From contig NZ_JAZKUG010000001.1 of the NCBI RefSeq assembly GCF_036625195.1, positions 186,001 through 250,000 on the forward strand: a stretch of 64,000 nt of DNA. The letters run 5' to 3'. Within the stretch, counting starts at the first letter, position 1. Each line of letters begins with the position of its first letter. The position numbers were made by a program, and so were the translations under genes. Positions 1 through 11,258 of this stretch are shown piece after piece. The notes below the pieces were generated by a model. That model saw only the letters and a program-made list of their open reading frames with translations, did no database searches and had not been told where the DNA came from. This stretch comes from Accumulibacter sp. GTDB taxonomy: Bacteria; Pseudomonadota; Gammaproteobacteria; Burkholderiales; Rhodocyclaceae.

Positions 1-364
1 GCAGGATGAAGATGCCGATCGCCCCCGGAAAGAGCTGCCGTACCTGTTGCGCGCCCTGCCAGTCGATCTCCAGCAGTATGTCGCGGCCACCAAGCAGGGC
101 GGCTTCGACGCCACTTCGGGCCGTGCCGTAGTAGTTGCCGTGGACTTCTGCCCATTCCAGAAAGCCGCCGGCAGCCACCTGGGCAAGAAACTCGGCGACA
201 CCGACGAAGTGATACTCGCGGCCGTCCTGTTCCCCGCTGCGCGGCGCGCGCGTGCAGTGCGAGACGGAGACGTCGAGCGCCGGGTCGTTGTCCCGCAACA
301 GTCGCACCAGGGTCGTCTTGCCGGCGCCGGATGGCGCGCTGACGATGAAGAGCTGTCCGGTCAT
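1..364 (-). CDS. gmk: Guanylate kinase (partial, C-terminus outside window)
   Basis: Phosphorylates GMP to GDP with ATP in the cytoplasm, in purine nucleotide metabolism. The first 121 residues are visible. The protein begins MTGQLFIVSAPSGAGKTT, with the P-loop SAPSGAGKT near residues 9-17, followed by the GMP-binding stretch SVSHCTRAPRSGEQDGREYHF and EVHGNYYGT, all typical of Gmk. The ATG at 364 begins the conserved N-terminus directly, so the start is secure. The gene runs off the left edge of the window. Confidence 0.95.
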   Translation of the reverse strand, partial: MTGQLFIVSAPSGAGKTTLVRLLRDNDPALDVSVSHCTRAPRSGEQDGREYHFVGVAEFLAQVAAGGFLEWAEVHGNYYGTARSGVEAALLGGRDILLEIDWQGAQQVRQLFPGAIGIFIL

Positions 365-542
365 GGGCTCGCTTCGATGAGGGATGCAGGCCCTCCATTG
401 TACTCGTCTGCCTGGACTGTCGGAGCCCGCCAACAAACGGTAGCCGTTTCCGGCGTTCGCCCTCGACAGGCATGGACTCGCCCCCGGCAACCGACGAAAA
501 TGGCACTGTCTACACTCAGTCCAATCAGCACGGAGCCACTCG

Positions 543-899
543 ATGTCCCGCTGCCACCCGCTGGCAAACGCCGTCCTGCTGCTGGCCACACTGGCGACGC
601 CCAACACCGATGCGGCTCTGCCACTCAAGATCGTCGGCTTCGACGACATGTCCTGCCGCGCCTGGGTGGCGTCAAGGAACGATACGGAGCAGCGCGCGGT
701 CTATGTCGCCTGGATCCGGGGCGTCCTCACCGGGCACAATTACGCCAATCCGGGCCAGCAGGTATCGGCCATTTCGAGCAACACGGTCGAGCAGCATGTC
801 GATCGCCATTGCAGCGAGAAACCGCAGGGCAGCTTCAGCGATGCTGCCCTGCGCCTCAGTGATCGCCTCTCCGGTCGCAACGCGCCAATCACCAAGTAG
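543..899 (+). CDS. Small secreted protein with two conserved cysteines
   Basis: 118 residues. An N-terminal signal peptide (about residues 1-24, ending TDAA) points to export. The mature part has one Cys in DDMSCRAWV and one in DRHCSEKP, plus the pattern W-I-R-G-V-L-T-G-H-N. This layout is common in small periplasmic proteins of the Rap1a/Tai-like or HdeA-like type, where the cysteines form a disulfide. A GGAG about 8 bases upstream of the ATG supports this start. The exact function is unknown; the fold assignment is my inference from the pattern. Confidence 0.7.
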   Translation: MSRCHPLANAVLLLATLATPNTDAALPLKIVGFDDMSCRAWVASRNDTEQRAVYVAWIRGVLTGHNYANPGQQVSAISSNTVEQHVDRHCSEKPQGSFSDAALRLSDRLSGRNAPITK

Positions 900-1035
900 G
901 GCCGAGCACGACGGGGCGGCAGACCACCTCTGACTGGGAGAACGGGCACATGAACACCACTGGCGCCAGCGGCAGGTCGACACCCTCTGCGCCATCCAGG
1001 GCCTTGCCGACTCATTCGCCGGGCGGAGCGGGCCG

Positions 1036-1515
1036 ATGAACGAAATCCTGTGGATCGTCGCTTTCGCGGCCATGCTGCTCGGGCTGCTCGGTGTCTTTCT
1101 GCCGCTGCTCCCCGGTGTGCCGCTGCTCTATGGCGGCATGCTGCTGGCCGCGTGGCTCGACGACTTCGCACGCATCGGGGTGCCGACACTGATCGGGCTC
1201 GCCGTCCTCACGCTGGCCGCTTGGCTGGGTGAGACGCTCGCTTCGGTCTGGGGCGTCAAGCGTGCCGGCGCCAGCGGCATGGCGATCGCCGGTGCCGGCG
1301 TCGGAGCGCTGCTCGGCTTGTTCCTGGGCCTGCCAGGGCTGATCCTCGGCCCGATACTCGGAGCCGTCTGCGGCGAATACATCGCCCGACGCGATCAGCG
1401 CCGCGCCGCCCGCGCCGGCGTCGCCGCCGGCATCGGTTTTCTCGTCGCCATCGTCGCCAAGCTGGCGATCGCCGTGACCATGCTCGCCGTCTTCGCCTTC
1501 GCCTGGTTTGCCTGA
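1036..1515 (+). CDS. DUF456-family membrane protein
   Basis: 159 residues, almost entirely hydrophobic. Small-residue-rich helices carry the typical DUF456 features: LLGLLGVFLPLLPGVPLLYGG near the N-terminus, then LGETLASVWGVKRAGAS, then a glycine-rich GLPGLILGPILGAVCGEY segment. It is an inner-membrane protein of unknown function. An upstream GGCGGAGCG sequence can serve as ribosome-binding site. It is followed by the convergently oriented mobA. Confidence 0.85.
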   Translation: MNEILWIVAFAAMLLGLLGVFLPLLPGVPLLYGGMLLAAWLDDFARIGVPTLIGLAVLTLAAWLGETLASVWGVKRAGASGMAIAGAGVGALLGLFLGLPGLILGPILGAVCGEYIARRDQRRAARAGVAAGIGFLVAIVAKLAIAVTMLAVFAFAWFA

Positions 1516-1572
1516 CACTGCAGAGCGGCCGAGGCTGCGATCACGCGCCCTGTTGACCCACTCCGGCCACCG

Positions 1573-2211
1573 TCACTGCCTGCCTGCGTCGCTGCACGAA
1601 CTGCCTTGCGGGCAACGCCGTGGCGCCGCCACACGGGCACCGCCTTGCAGGTCTTCGCTGCTGTTGAGGTTGGCGAAGGCCGCCGGCTGATCTTCGAAGC
1701 CCACCTCGACCAGCCGCAGCGAATTCAGCCAGCGCTCGATCCGCCGCCCGCCAGCGGCAAGATGCTCGCTCAGCGCCGGCAAGACGGTACGCCGGCACAG
1801 GCAGAAGACCGGTTGCACCCGCCCCAGGCTGGTCGCGACCGCCAGTTCGGCGCCGCTCGCGTCGAGTGCTGCGCGCAAGCGTGCGACCAGATCGCCCGGC
1901 AGGAACGGCGAATCGCAGGGAACCGTCGCGAGCAGGGGATGACGGGCAACCGAAAGCGCCGCATGCAGCCCGGCCAACGGGCCGGCAAAGCCTTCGATGC
2001 GGTCGGCCACGACGCGATGACCGAAGGCTGCGTAGCGTTCGGCGTTGCGGTTGGCGTTGATCAGCAGTTCGTCCACCTGCGGCGCCAGACGCTCGATCAC
2101 CCAGCCCACCAGCGGCCTGCCTTCGAACTCTTGCAGCCCCTTGTCGACGCCGCCCATCCGCCGCCCCAGACCGCCGGCGAGGACGACACCACTGATCCCG
2201 CAAGTGTTCAT
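1573..2211 (-). CDS. mobA: Molybdenum cofactor guanylyltransferase MobA
   Basis: Transfers GMP from GTP to molybdopterin to make the MGD form of the molybdenum cofactor in the cytoplasm. The N-terminus carries the nucleotidyltransferase motif LAGGLGRRMGGVDKGL, followed by PLVGWVIERL, the NRNAERY stretch and DRIEGFAGPLAGLHAAL, then VPCDSPFLP with the metal-binding aspartate. At 212 residues it matches the usual MobA length. The ATG at 2211 places this motif right at the N-terminus, so the longer upstream frame is discarded. No other molybdenum gene is adjacent. Confidence 0.93.
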   Translation of the reverse strand: MNTCGISGVVLAGGLGRRMGGVDKGLQEFEGRPLVGWVIERLAPQVDELLINANRNAERYAAFGHRVVADRIEGFAGPLAGLHAALSVARHPLLATVPCDSPFLPGDLVARLRAALDASGAELAVATSLGRVQPVFCLCRRTVLPALSEHLAAGGRRIERWLNSLRLVEVGFEDQPAAFANLNSSEDLQGGARVAAPRRCPQGSSCSDAGRQ

Positions 2212-2438
2212 GCGCTCGATTCTACGGCAGCTTGCGGCTCGTCGCTGCACCTTGTCGGCAGGCACGGGCGCCAGGGCGAGGACCGCCGCGTCGTCACGGC
2301 CAGATCCCGTCAACCCGACCGGCATGGGGCCGGCAGAAATCCGCCAGCCGGTCTAGAATGAGGCTGCCCCACCCGCGCGCTGCCGGCCGGCGCCGCGGAC
2401 TCCTGCCGTACCGACCCTCTCTGCGAAAGCTCACAGCC

Positions 2439-3602
2439 ATGCGACCCTCCCCTCTCGCCGGCCTGCGCGTGCTCGATCTGACGCGCCTGTTGCCGGGCCC
2501 GCTTGCCAGCATGCACCTCGCCGATCTCGGCGCCGACGTGATCAAGATCGAAGACACCGGAGCCGGCGACTACGCGCGCAGCGCCGGCGCGGTACACGGC
2601 GCCGTCAGCTACTTCCAGCTGGTCAATCGCAACAAGCGCAGCCTCAGGCTCGACCTCAAGCAGGCGGCTGGCGTGGACGCGTTCATGCGCCTGGCGACGA
2701 CCGCCGACGTGATTCTCGAAGGTTTCCGACCCGGCGTGGTAGACAAGCTGGGGATCGGCTACGCGGCGGTAGCGGCGATCAACCCGCGCATCGCATACTG
2801 CGCAATCACCGGCTATGGCCAGGACGGCCCCTACCGGGACCGCGCCGGGCACGACCTCAACTACCTCGGCTACTGTGGTCTGCTCGACCAGATCGGCACT
2901 GCCGGCGGTGCGCCGGCGATCCCCAACTTCCAGATCGGCGACCTGCTGGGCGGTTCGCTGAGCGCGCTGGTCGGTGTCCTCGCCGCGGTCATCGACGCCC
3001 GCGCGACCGGGCATGGCCGCTACGTCGATGTCTCGATGACCGACGCCGTCTTCGCCCACACGCTGTTCCCGCTGCTCGCGGTCCTCGGCCTCGGTCATTC
3101 CGTGCCGCGCGGCGAGGACGTTCTCTCGGGCGGCATGCCGAGCTACGGCGTCTACGCGACGAGCGACGGCCGCCATCTCGCGGTCAGCGCGATGGAACCG
3201 AAGTTCTGGCAAATGCTGTGTACGACCATCGGACGTCCCGATCTCGCACCCTTCGCCTTCGCCACCGGCAGCGACGGCCAGCGCATCCGCCGCGAGCTCG
3301 AGGCGGCATTCGCCAGCCGCAGCCTGGCTGAATGGAGCGCCGTGTTCGAACAGGTGGACTGTTGCGTGACCCCGGTCCTGCGCTTCGAGGAGAGCATCGA
3401 GAACGAGCACCTGCAGGCCCGCGGCATGCTCGTCGAGGACAATGGCGTACGCCAGTTCGCGCCGCCGTTCAAGCTCAGCGAGTTACCATTCGCCGTCCGC
3501 CTGCCGCCACCCGAGGCCGGCGCACACAGCGACGAAATCCTCCTGGCAAACGGCTTCAGCAACGACGAGATCGCCGGCCTGCGCGCGCAGAAGGTGATCT
3601 GA
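2439..3602 (+). CDS. CaiB/BaiF family protein, alpha-methylacyl-CoA racemase type
   Basis: 387 residues of the class III CoA-transferase fold. It has LAGLRVLDLTRLLPGP at the N-terminus and the GADVIKIEDTGAGDYAR CoA-binding segment. The racemase branch is indicated by all three catalytic positions known from MCR/AMACR: His138 in GHDLNYL, Asp168 in QIGDLLGG and Glu253 in AMEPKFW. This suggests epimerisation of 2-methylacyl-CoA esters, needed before branched acids enter beta-oxidation, rather than CoA transfer. The substrate is not proven by sequence. The ATG at 2439 was preferred over the long upstream extension, which is unlike the family. Confidence 0.85.
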   Translation: MRPSPLAGLRVLDLTRLLPGPLASMHLADLGADVIKIEDTGAGDYARSAGAVHGAVSYFQLVNRNKRSLRLDLKQAAGVDAFMRLATTADVILEGFRPGVVDKLGIGYAAVAAINPRIAYCAITGYGQDGPYRDRAGHDLNYLGYCGLLDQIGTAGGAPAIPNFQIGDLLGGSLSALVGVLAAVIDARATGHGRYVDVSMTDAVFAHTLFPLLAVLGLGHSVPRGEDVLSGGMPSYGVYATSDGRHLAVSAMEPKFWQMLCTTIGRPDLAPFAFATGSDGQRIRRELEAAFASRSLAEWSAVFEQVDCCVTPVLRFEESIENEHLQARGMLVEDNGVRQFAPPFKLSELPFAVRLPPPEAGAHSDEILLANGFSNDEIAGLRAQKVI

Positions 3603-3706
3603 TGCCGCCGCCGGCAGCGGATCGGGCTTCGCTCCGGCGACACGACCCGTGCCGGCGTGCTCTCTCCACTCAGGGCCCGCTGGCAGCAAGTGTCCCGCCG
3701 AGGACG

Positions 3707-3991
3707 CTACGACGGCTGGGCTTTCTCGTTCTCGAGGCCCTTTGCGGTGATCTCCTCGTAAAGGTCGGCCATCTTGGCCGCCAGTTCCTGGTACTCGGGA
3801 TGCTCCCAGACCACCTTTTGCGCCGCCTGCATGTCGCCAAAGACCCGTTCGAGAAAGGCGATGTCAAGTTCGTCCAGTCGCTCTCCGCCGTCGACTTTTG
3901 CCTTGAGGTCGAGTGCTCGAGGCAGACGCTCCCTTTCCAGTCGTTCCAGCATGACTGTCGCAAGGCCCAGACTATCGGATTCCTGACTCAT
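3707..3991 (-). CDS. Small acidic helical protein of unknown function
   Basis: 94 residues, charged and predicted mostly helical, beginning MSQESDSLGLATVMLERLER. It has no signal peptide or membrane segment. An AGGAGGG sequence about 5 bases before the ATG strongly supports this start over the upstream in-frame codons. I do not recognise a family. It stands alone, convergent with the preceding racemase-like gene and divergent from the M16 peptidase gene. Confidence 0.65.
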   Translation of the reverse strand: MSQESDSLGLATVMLERLERERLPRALDLKAKVDGGERLDELDIAFLERVFGDMQAAQKVVWEHPEYQELAAKMADLYEEITAKGLENEKAQPS

Positions 3992-4423
3992 CGCACCCTC
4001 CTCTCGGGTCATGGCAGCGAAGCTGATGGCGCGGTCCCGCGCTGCCCCGCCGCCGGGATCAACAAAGCTCGAGCGACGAATCATGCCAGCTTCCTGTGGT
4101 CACAGGCAATAGCACTCCCTCGCCGCGGCTGCCACGACGCCTGAACGCAAGTCACATGCCGTTACACAAGGGAACACAGCGGCAACAGACTGTCCTGCCG
4201 GCGGTTGCTAATCTTCGCTCCGTCGCTGCCACGCTCTCCTCCCCCCTCCTCCGCATGGCGGCGATGCAGTACCCGGCCCGCGCAGCCCTCCCTCTGTGCG
4301 GGCCTTTCCACGTTCTGGCAGGCGGGAATCTGCCAACCCCGACAATCTGCCAGGCTCTTTGCCGACGAGAGGGCGCCATTGCGGGCCGCCAGCTCGGCAG
4401 CCATGAGCCGGATGGAGCGCGCA

Positions 4424-7165
<2,742 letters not shown>

Positions 7166-7231
7166 GAACTGAGCCCCAGCGCAACCGACTCGCTCGCGGC
7201 AGCGGCGAACGAGCCCGGCGGGAACGCGTGC

Positions 7232-7678
7232 CTACTTCTTGAGGCTGTCGCGGATCTCGCGCAGGAGCAGCACATCCTCGGGCGTCTCGGGGGCGGCCGC
7301 CGGTGCCGGCGCCGCTGCGGGTTCGGGCTCCGTCCGCTTGAGGCGGTTCATCTGCTTGATCATGATGAAGATGATGAATGCGAGGATGATGAAGTTGACC
7401 AGGATGGTGACGAAGTTGCCGTAGGCGAAAACCGGGACCTGTGCCCTGCGCAGCGCGTCGAGCGTCATCGCCGTGCCTTCCGGCACCTTGCCAAGAACCA
7501 GGAACATGCCCGAAAAATCGAGCCTGCCCCCCATGATCCAGGCGATGAAAGGCATGATCAGGTCGCCAACCACCGAATCGACAATCTTGCCAAAAGCACC
7601 GCCAATGATCACGCCGACGGCGAGATCCATGACGTTGCCCTTCATGGCGAATTCCTTGAACTCCTGCAGCATGCTCAT
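7232..7678 (-). CDS. mscL: Large-conductance mechanosensitive channel MscL
   Basis: 148-residue inner-membrane channel that opens under hypo-osmotic stretch. The conserved N-terminus MLQEFKEFAMKGNVMDLAVG, the first helix GVIIGGAFGKIVDSVVGDLI and the second helix NFIILAFIIFIMIKQMN are all present, followed by the cytoplasmic helix ending LLLREIRDSLKK. A longer Ala/Pro-rich linker (PEPAAAPAPAAAPETPED) precedes that last helix. The ribosome-binding site AAGGAG sits 5 bases before the ATG. Confidence 0.97.
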   Translation of the reverse strand: MSMLQEFKEFAMKGNVMDLAVGVIIGGAFGKIVDSVVGDLIMPFIAWIMGGRLDFSGMFLVLGKVPEGTAMTLDALRRAQVPVFAYGNFVTILVNFIILAFIIFIMIKQMNRLKRTEPEPAAAPAPAAAPETPEDVLLLREIRDSLKK

Positions 7679-8022
7679 CGCATCTCCTTTCTTCGGGCTT
7701 GGTACGGTTTGGGGACAGCAAGAAGACGAACCGCAGCGCGGCCGCGCTGTGACCTCGAATCACCAAGCGGCAGACAGAGCGATCCGAGATGGACAAACAG
7801 TCTTTCGCCGCGACGCCTCCTGCCGACTCGATCGATCGCTCGTCGCAATGCGCCGAGTGGCCGGTTCGGCGCGCATACTATACTGTCCCGGAAAGATTGT
7901 CCCCGGAGAATTTACGGGAAGTTACCGTCGCCGCTCAACGGCAGCAACCAACGTGCCGCATCGATGCATTTAGTATACCGTCACCGAATCCAGGCGCTGG
8001 CTGCCGCCTGCAATCGCAATCG
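7679..8022. other. Intergenic stretch without recognised gene
   Basis: This 344-base gap lies between mscL and the aminotransferase gene, both on the minus strand. Its middle part (about 7870-7975) is AT-richer than its surroundings and has short TATACT/GTATAC runs. I could not pair these with convincing -35 boxes. No ORF here has coding character. Confidence 0.5.
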
Positions 8023-9180
8023 CTACAGGCGGCGCAGCCGCTCGCCGGCGGCGGCGAGCGTCGCCTCCTGCTTGGCGAAGCAGAAGCGGACGACGCGGTC
8101 ATCGGCACCGTCGTGGCGGAAGACCGAAACCGGGATCGCCGCGACCCCGGCCTCGCGCGTCAGCCAGCAGGCGAACTCACCGTCCGGAAGGTCGGAAATC
8201 GCCGCGTAGCGGGCGAGCTGGAAGTAGGTTCCGTGACAGGGCAGCAGCTCGAAGCGTGAGGCCGCCAGTTGCTCGCGGAAGAAGTCGCGTTTCGCCTGAT
8301 AGAAGCGCGCCAGCCCGAGGTGGCGCGACGCATCCTGCATGTACTCGGCGATGCCGAACTGGCACGGCGCATTGACCGTGAACACGTTGAACTGATGCAC
8401 CTTGCGAAACTCGGCCATCAGTTCCCGCGCGGCGAGGACGTAGCCGACCTTCCAGCCGGTGATGTGGTAGGTCTTGCCGAATGACGAGACGACGATGCTG
8501 CGCGCGGCGAGTTCGCCGTGCATGGCGACGCTCGCGTGCTGGCGCCCATCGAAGACGATGTGCTCATACACCTCATCGGCGAGGACGACGATGTCGCTGC
8601 CGCGCGTCAGTTCGGCGAGCCGATCGAGGTCTTCGCCACGCAGCAGGCTGCCGGTCGGGTTGTGCGGCGAGTTGATGATGATCATCCGCGTCCGTGGCCC
8701 GAGCAGCGAGCGGACCTGATCCCAGTCCGGCCGGTAGTCAGGAAAGCGCAGGCTGGCGAAAACCGCCAGGCCGCCGACCGTCTCGATCGCCGGCACGTAA
8801 CTGTCATAGACCGGATCGAGGACGACGACCTCGTCGCCGGCGCGCACGAAGGCGGCAATGGCCGTGAAGATCGCCTGGGTCGCGCCAGCGGTGACGGTGA
8901 TCTCGTCCTCGACATCGTAATCGGTGCCGTAGAGCGTGCGCACCTTGCCGGCGATTGCCGTACGCAGTTCGACGATGCCGGCCATCGGCGGATACTGGTT
9001 TCGGCCGGCGCGCATCGCGCGGCTGGTTGCATCGAAGAGCGCTTCGTCGGCCTGGAAATCCGGGAAACCCTGCGACAGGTTGATCGCGCCGCAATCGGCG
9101 GCAAGCCGCGACATGACGGTGAAGATCGTGGTCCCGACTCGTGGCAGTTTCGAGTCCACGGCAACGGCAGAATTCGGCAT
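8023..9180 (-). CDS. PLP-dependent class I aminotransferase (methionine aminotransferase-like)
   Basis: 385 residues of fold-type I. The N-terminal INLSQGFPDF motif, NQYPPMAG, SPHNPTG, ADEVYEH and the Schiff-base Lys236 in SSFGKTYHITGWKVGY are all intact. The AINLSQGFPDFQ and FGKTYHITGWK signatures fit the YbdL/kynurenine-aminotransferase-like subgroup, which prefers methionine and aromatic amino acids. The substrate is inferred by family only. The ATG at 9180 gives the family-typical N-terminus; earlier in-frame codons add a low-complexity extension. Confidence 0.9.
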   Translation of the reverse strand: MPNSAVAVDSKLPRVGTTIFTVMSRLAADCGAINLSQGFPDFQADEALFDATSRAMRAGRNQYPPMAGIVELRTAIAGKVRTLYGTDYDVEDEITVTAGATQAIFTAIAAFVRAGDEVVVLDPVYDSYVPAIETVGGLAVFASLRFPDYRPDWDQVRSLLGPRTRMIIINSPHNPTGSLLRGEDLDRLAELTRGSDIVVLADEVYEHIVFDGRQHASVAMHGELAARSIVVSSFGKTYHITGWKVGYVLAARELMAEFRKVHQFNVFTVNAPCQFGIAEYMQDASRHLGLARFYQAKRDFFREQLAASRFELLPCHGTYFQLARYAAISDLPDGEFACWLTREAGVAAIPVSVFRHDGADDRVVRFCFAKQEATLAAAGERLRRL

Positions 9181-9357
9181 GGCGATCCGCGCCCGGCGCG
9201 GCCGAGAGTGAGCGAGGGCACAGTGTAAAGGTGCGCCAGCCCGGCAACAAGGCTGGCCGATCGACCCCACTGCCGGGGCAGCGGCGAGCCCGGCCCCAGG
9301 CAGAATCTGCTAGCATGGCCGCTGCCGCTTGCGCCACTCTTCCAGGAAATCAGCTCG

Positions 9358-10428
9358 ATGAAAACGCACCCCGGCTCGTGGCGCGGCTTCGCTGCCTTGC
9401 TCGTCCTCGCCGTCGTCGCCAGTGTCCGCAGCGGCCTCGCCGCACCACCCCTGCCGGCACTGGCGGCAGATCTGTCGCAACTGACCGTGTCGGGGATTTC
9501 TTCCGGCGGCTACATGGCGGTCCAGTTCCAGGTGGCGCATTCGCGCCTGGTGCGCGGCGCCGGTGTCCTCGCCGGCGGCCCCTACGATTGCGCTGACGAT
9601 TCCATCTGGCGGGCGCTGACGCGCTGCATGTCACCTTCCTGGTGGGCGCCGCTGCCGCCGGTCGGCGAGCTGCGCGCCCGCGCCGAGGCACACGCACGCG
9701 GCGGACGAATCGACCCGCTGGATCATCTGCGCGATGACCGGGTGTGGCTGCTTTCCGGCGGCCAGGACGACAAGGTGACAAGCGCGGTCGTCGACCGACT
9801 CGCCGCCTTTTACGGCGAGTGGCTGCCGCCAGCGGCGATCCGTTTCGTGCGCGTGCCCGAGGCAGCACACGCGATGATTTCGGTCGCTGACCCGCAAGCC
9901 GCCGGCTGCGGCAGCACGGCATCGCCCTTCATCAACCGCTGCGGCGACCTCGATCCAGCCGGGGAAATGCTCGGCCACATGCTCGGCCCGTTGCAGCCCC
10001 CGGCGGCCGACGATCGTGGCGAGATGCTGGCGTTCGACCAGCGCCCCTTCGCAGCCGGTCCGGCGATCGACTCCGGTCTCGCCGACGAAGCCTATCTCTA
10101 CGTTCCGGCCGCCTGCCGGGAATCCCCCTGCCGCGTCCATGTCGCCTTTCATGGCTGCCGCCAGAGTACGGCGCAGATCGGGCGACGCTTCGTCGACGGC
10201 GCCGGCTACAACCGCTGGGCCGAGAGCAACCGCCTGCTCGTCCTCTACCCGCAGACCGCACCGCGCCACGGCTTGGCGTCGGGTTCGCGGAGATGGATCA
10301 GCAACCCCTTCGCCTGCTGGGACTGGTGGGGCTACACCGGCAGCGACTACCCGACCCACAACGGCCTGCAGATCAGGGCGGTACGCGCCATGCTCGAGCG
10401 GCTGGCGGCGCCCCGCCAGCCCGAGTAG
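9358..10428 (+). CDS. Secreted poly(3-hydroxybutyrate) depolymerase-like alpha/beta hydrolase
   Basis: 356 residues with a signal peptide of about 29 residues (ending SGLAA). The lipase box GISSG places the nucleophile at Ser48, unusually close to the N-terminus. A likely acid follows in LLSGGQDDKVT and a likely His in PEAAHAMIS. This order resembles the circularly permuted fungal-type PHB depolymerases, not the usual bacterial layout. The C-terminal part has YVPAAC, HVAFHGCRQS and YPQTAP, which match the conserved region of PHB depolymerase-related proteins. Action outside the inner membrane on PHB or oligomers is plausible but unproven. Confidence 0.82.
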   Translation: MKTHPGSWRGFAALLVLAVVASVRSGLAAPPLPALAADLSQLTVSGISSGGYMAVQFQVAHSRLVRGAGVLAGGPYDCADDSIWRALTRCMSPSWWAPLPPVGELRARAEAHARGGRIDPLDHLRDDRVWLLSGGQDDKVTSAVVDRLAAFYGEWLPPAAIRFVRVPEAAHAMISVADPQAAGCGSTASPFINRCGDLDPAGEMLGHMLGPLQPPAADDRGEMLAFDQRPFAAGPAIDSGLADEAYLYVPAACRESPCRVHVAFHGCRQSTAQIGRRFVDGAGYNRWAESNRLLVLYPQTAPRHGLASGSRRWISNPFACWDWWGYTGSDYPTHNGLQIRAVRAMLERLAAPRQPE

Positions 10429-10475
10429 TCAGGGCAGGCGCCGGCGAGCGCGCTGCGGCACGACGCGGCAGCCGC

Positions 10476-10988
10476 TCAGAGGGGCGGAATGCGCAGCACC
10501 TGGCCGGGATAGATCCTGTCCGGATGGCCGAGCATCGGCCTGTTGGCCTCGAAGATCAGCGGGTACTTGTTGGCGTCGCCATAATGCGCCTTGGCGATCT
10601 TCGACAGGTTGTCACCCGAGACGACGGTGTAGAAGCTTGCTTCGGCAGAGCTTTGATCGACCGACAGCATGTCGTTGACCTGCGCCACGCCGGCGACGTT
10701 GCCGCAGCAGAGCAGGATCTTCTCCTTGCTGGCTTGGTCGCCGGCGACACCGAAAACCGTCGCCGCGCCAGTGGCGCCATCGAAGCTCACGGTCAGACCG
10801 GTCACCGGCAGATCCTGCGTCCGGATGTAGGCCTCGATCGCATCACCCGCGGTCCGGTTCAGTTCTTCAAGGCGGTCCCTCGCCGCCTGATCGTCGGGTG
10901 CAGCCGCAGCGGCGGCCGCTGCCGAATCGGTGTCTCCGGCACGAAACAGCTTCTCGCCGGCTGCCTTGACGAAATCGAACAATCCCAT
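10476..10988 (-). CDS. kbp: BON-LysM protein, Kbp/YgaU-like potassium-binding protein
   Basis: 170 residues without a signal peptide. It begins MGLFDFVKAAGEKLF, as do Kbp (YgaU) proteins. A BON domain spans roughly residues 45-110 (GLTVSFDGATGAATVFG, GNVAGVAQVND), followed by a C-terminal LysM domain (YTVVSGDNLSKIAKAHYGDANKYPLIFEANRPML to VLRIPPL). In E. coli this protein binds K+ in the cytoplasm and is induced by osmotic stress. The ribosome-binding site GGAGG precedes the ATG. This is notable because the same window carries a disrupted Trk potassium uptake system. Confidence 0.88.
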   Translation of the reverse strand: MGLFDFVKAAGEKLFRAGDTDSAAAAAAAAPDDQAARDRLEELNRTAGDAIEAYIRTQDLPVTGLTVSFDGATGAATVFGVAGDQASKEKILLCCGNVAGVAQVNDMLSVDQSSAEASFYTVVSGDNLSKIAKAHYGDANKYPLIFEANRPMLGHPDRIYPGQVLRIPPL

Positions 10989-11258
10989 CTTCGTTCCTCC
11001 CAGAATGCCCCGCGCCGACCGGCGCTGCGTGAACCCGCCCGCCAATGGACACGGCACGGACCACTGGCCGCGCCGGAGTCTAACAGCCGACCGTGCAATC
11101 ACCAATACCGGGGCTGGCGACGTGGCGGCGCTTTCACCCACCGCCGACGGCACGATCGGCAAAGCGCTGGCAGACGCGGGCGGCAGGGTCTATGCTGTCG
11201 GCTCATCCCGCGACAGAGCCTGCCGGCTCACCATACCTGCCTCCGGACCACCCTGATC

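Noticed and set aside
7789..8259. Plus-strand open frame across the mscL-aminotransferase gap
   Set aside because: It runs into the antisense of the aminotransferase gene, has no ribosome-binding site and no recognisable domain.
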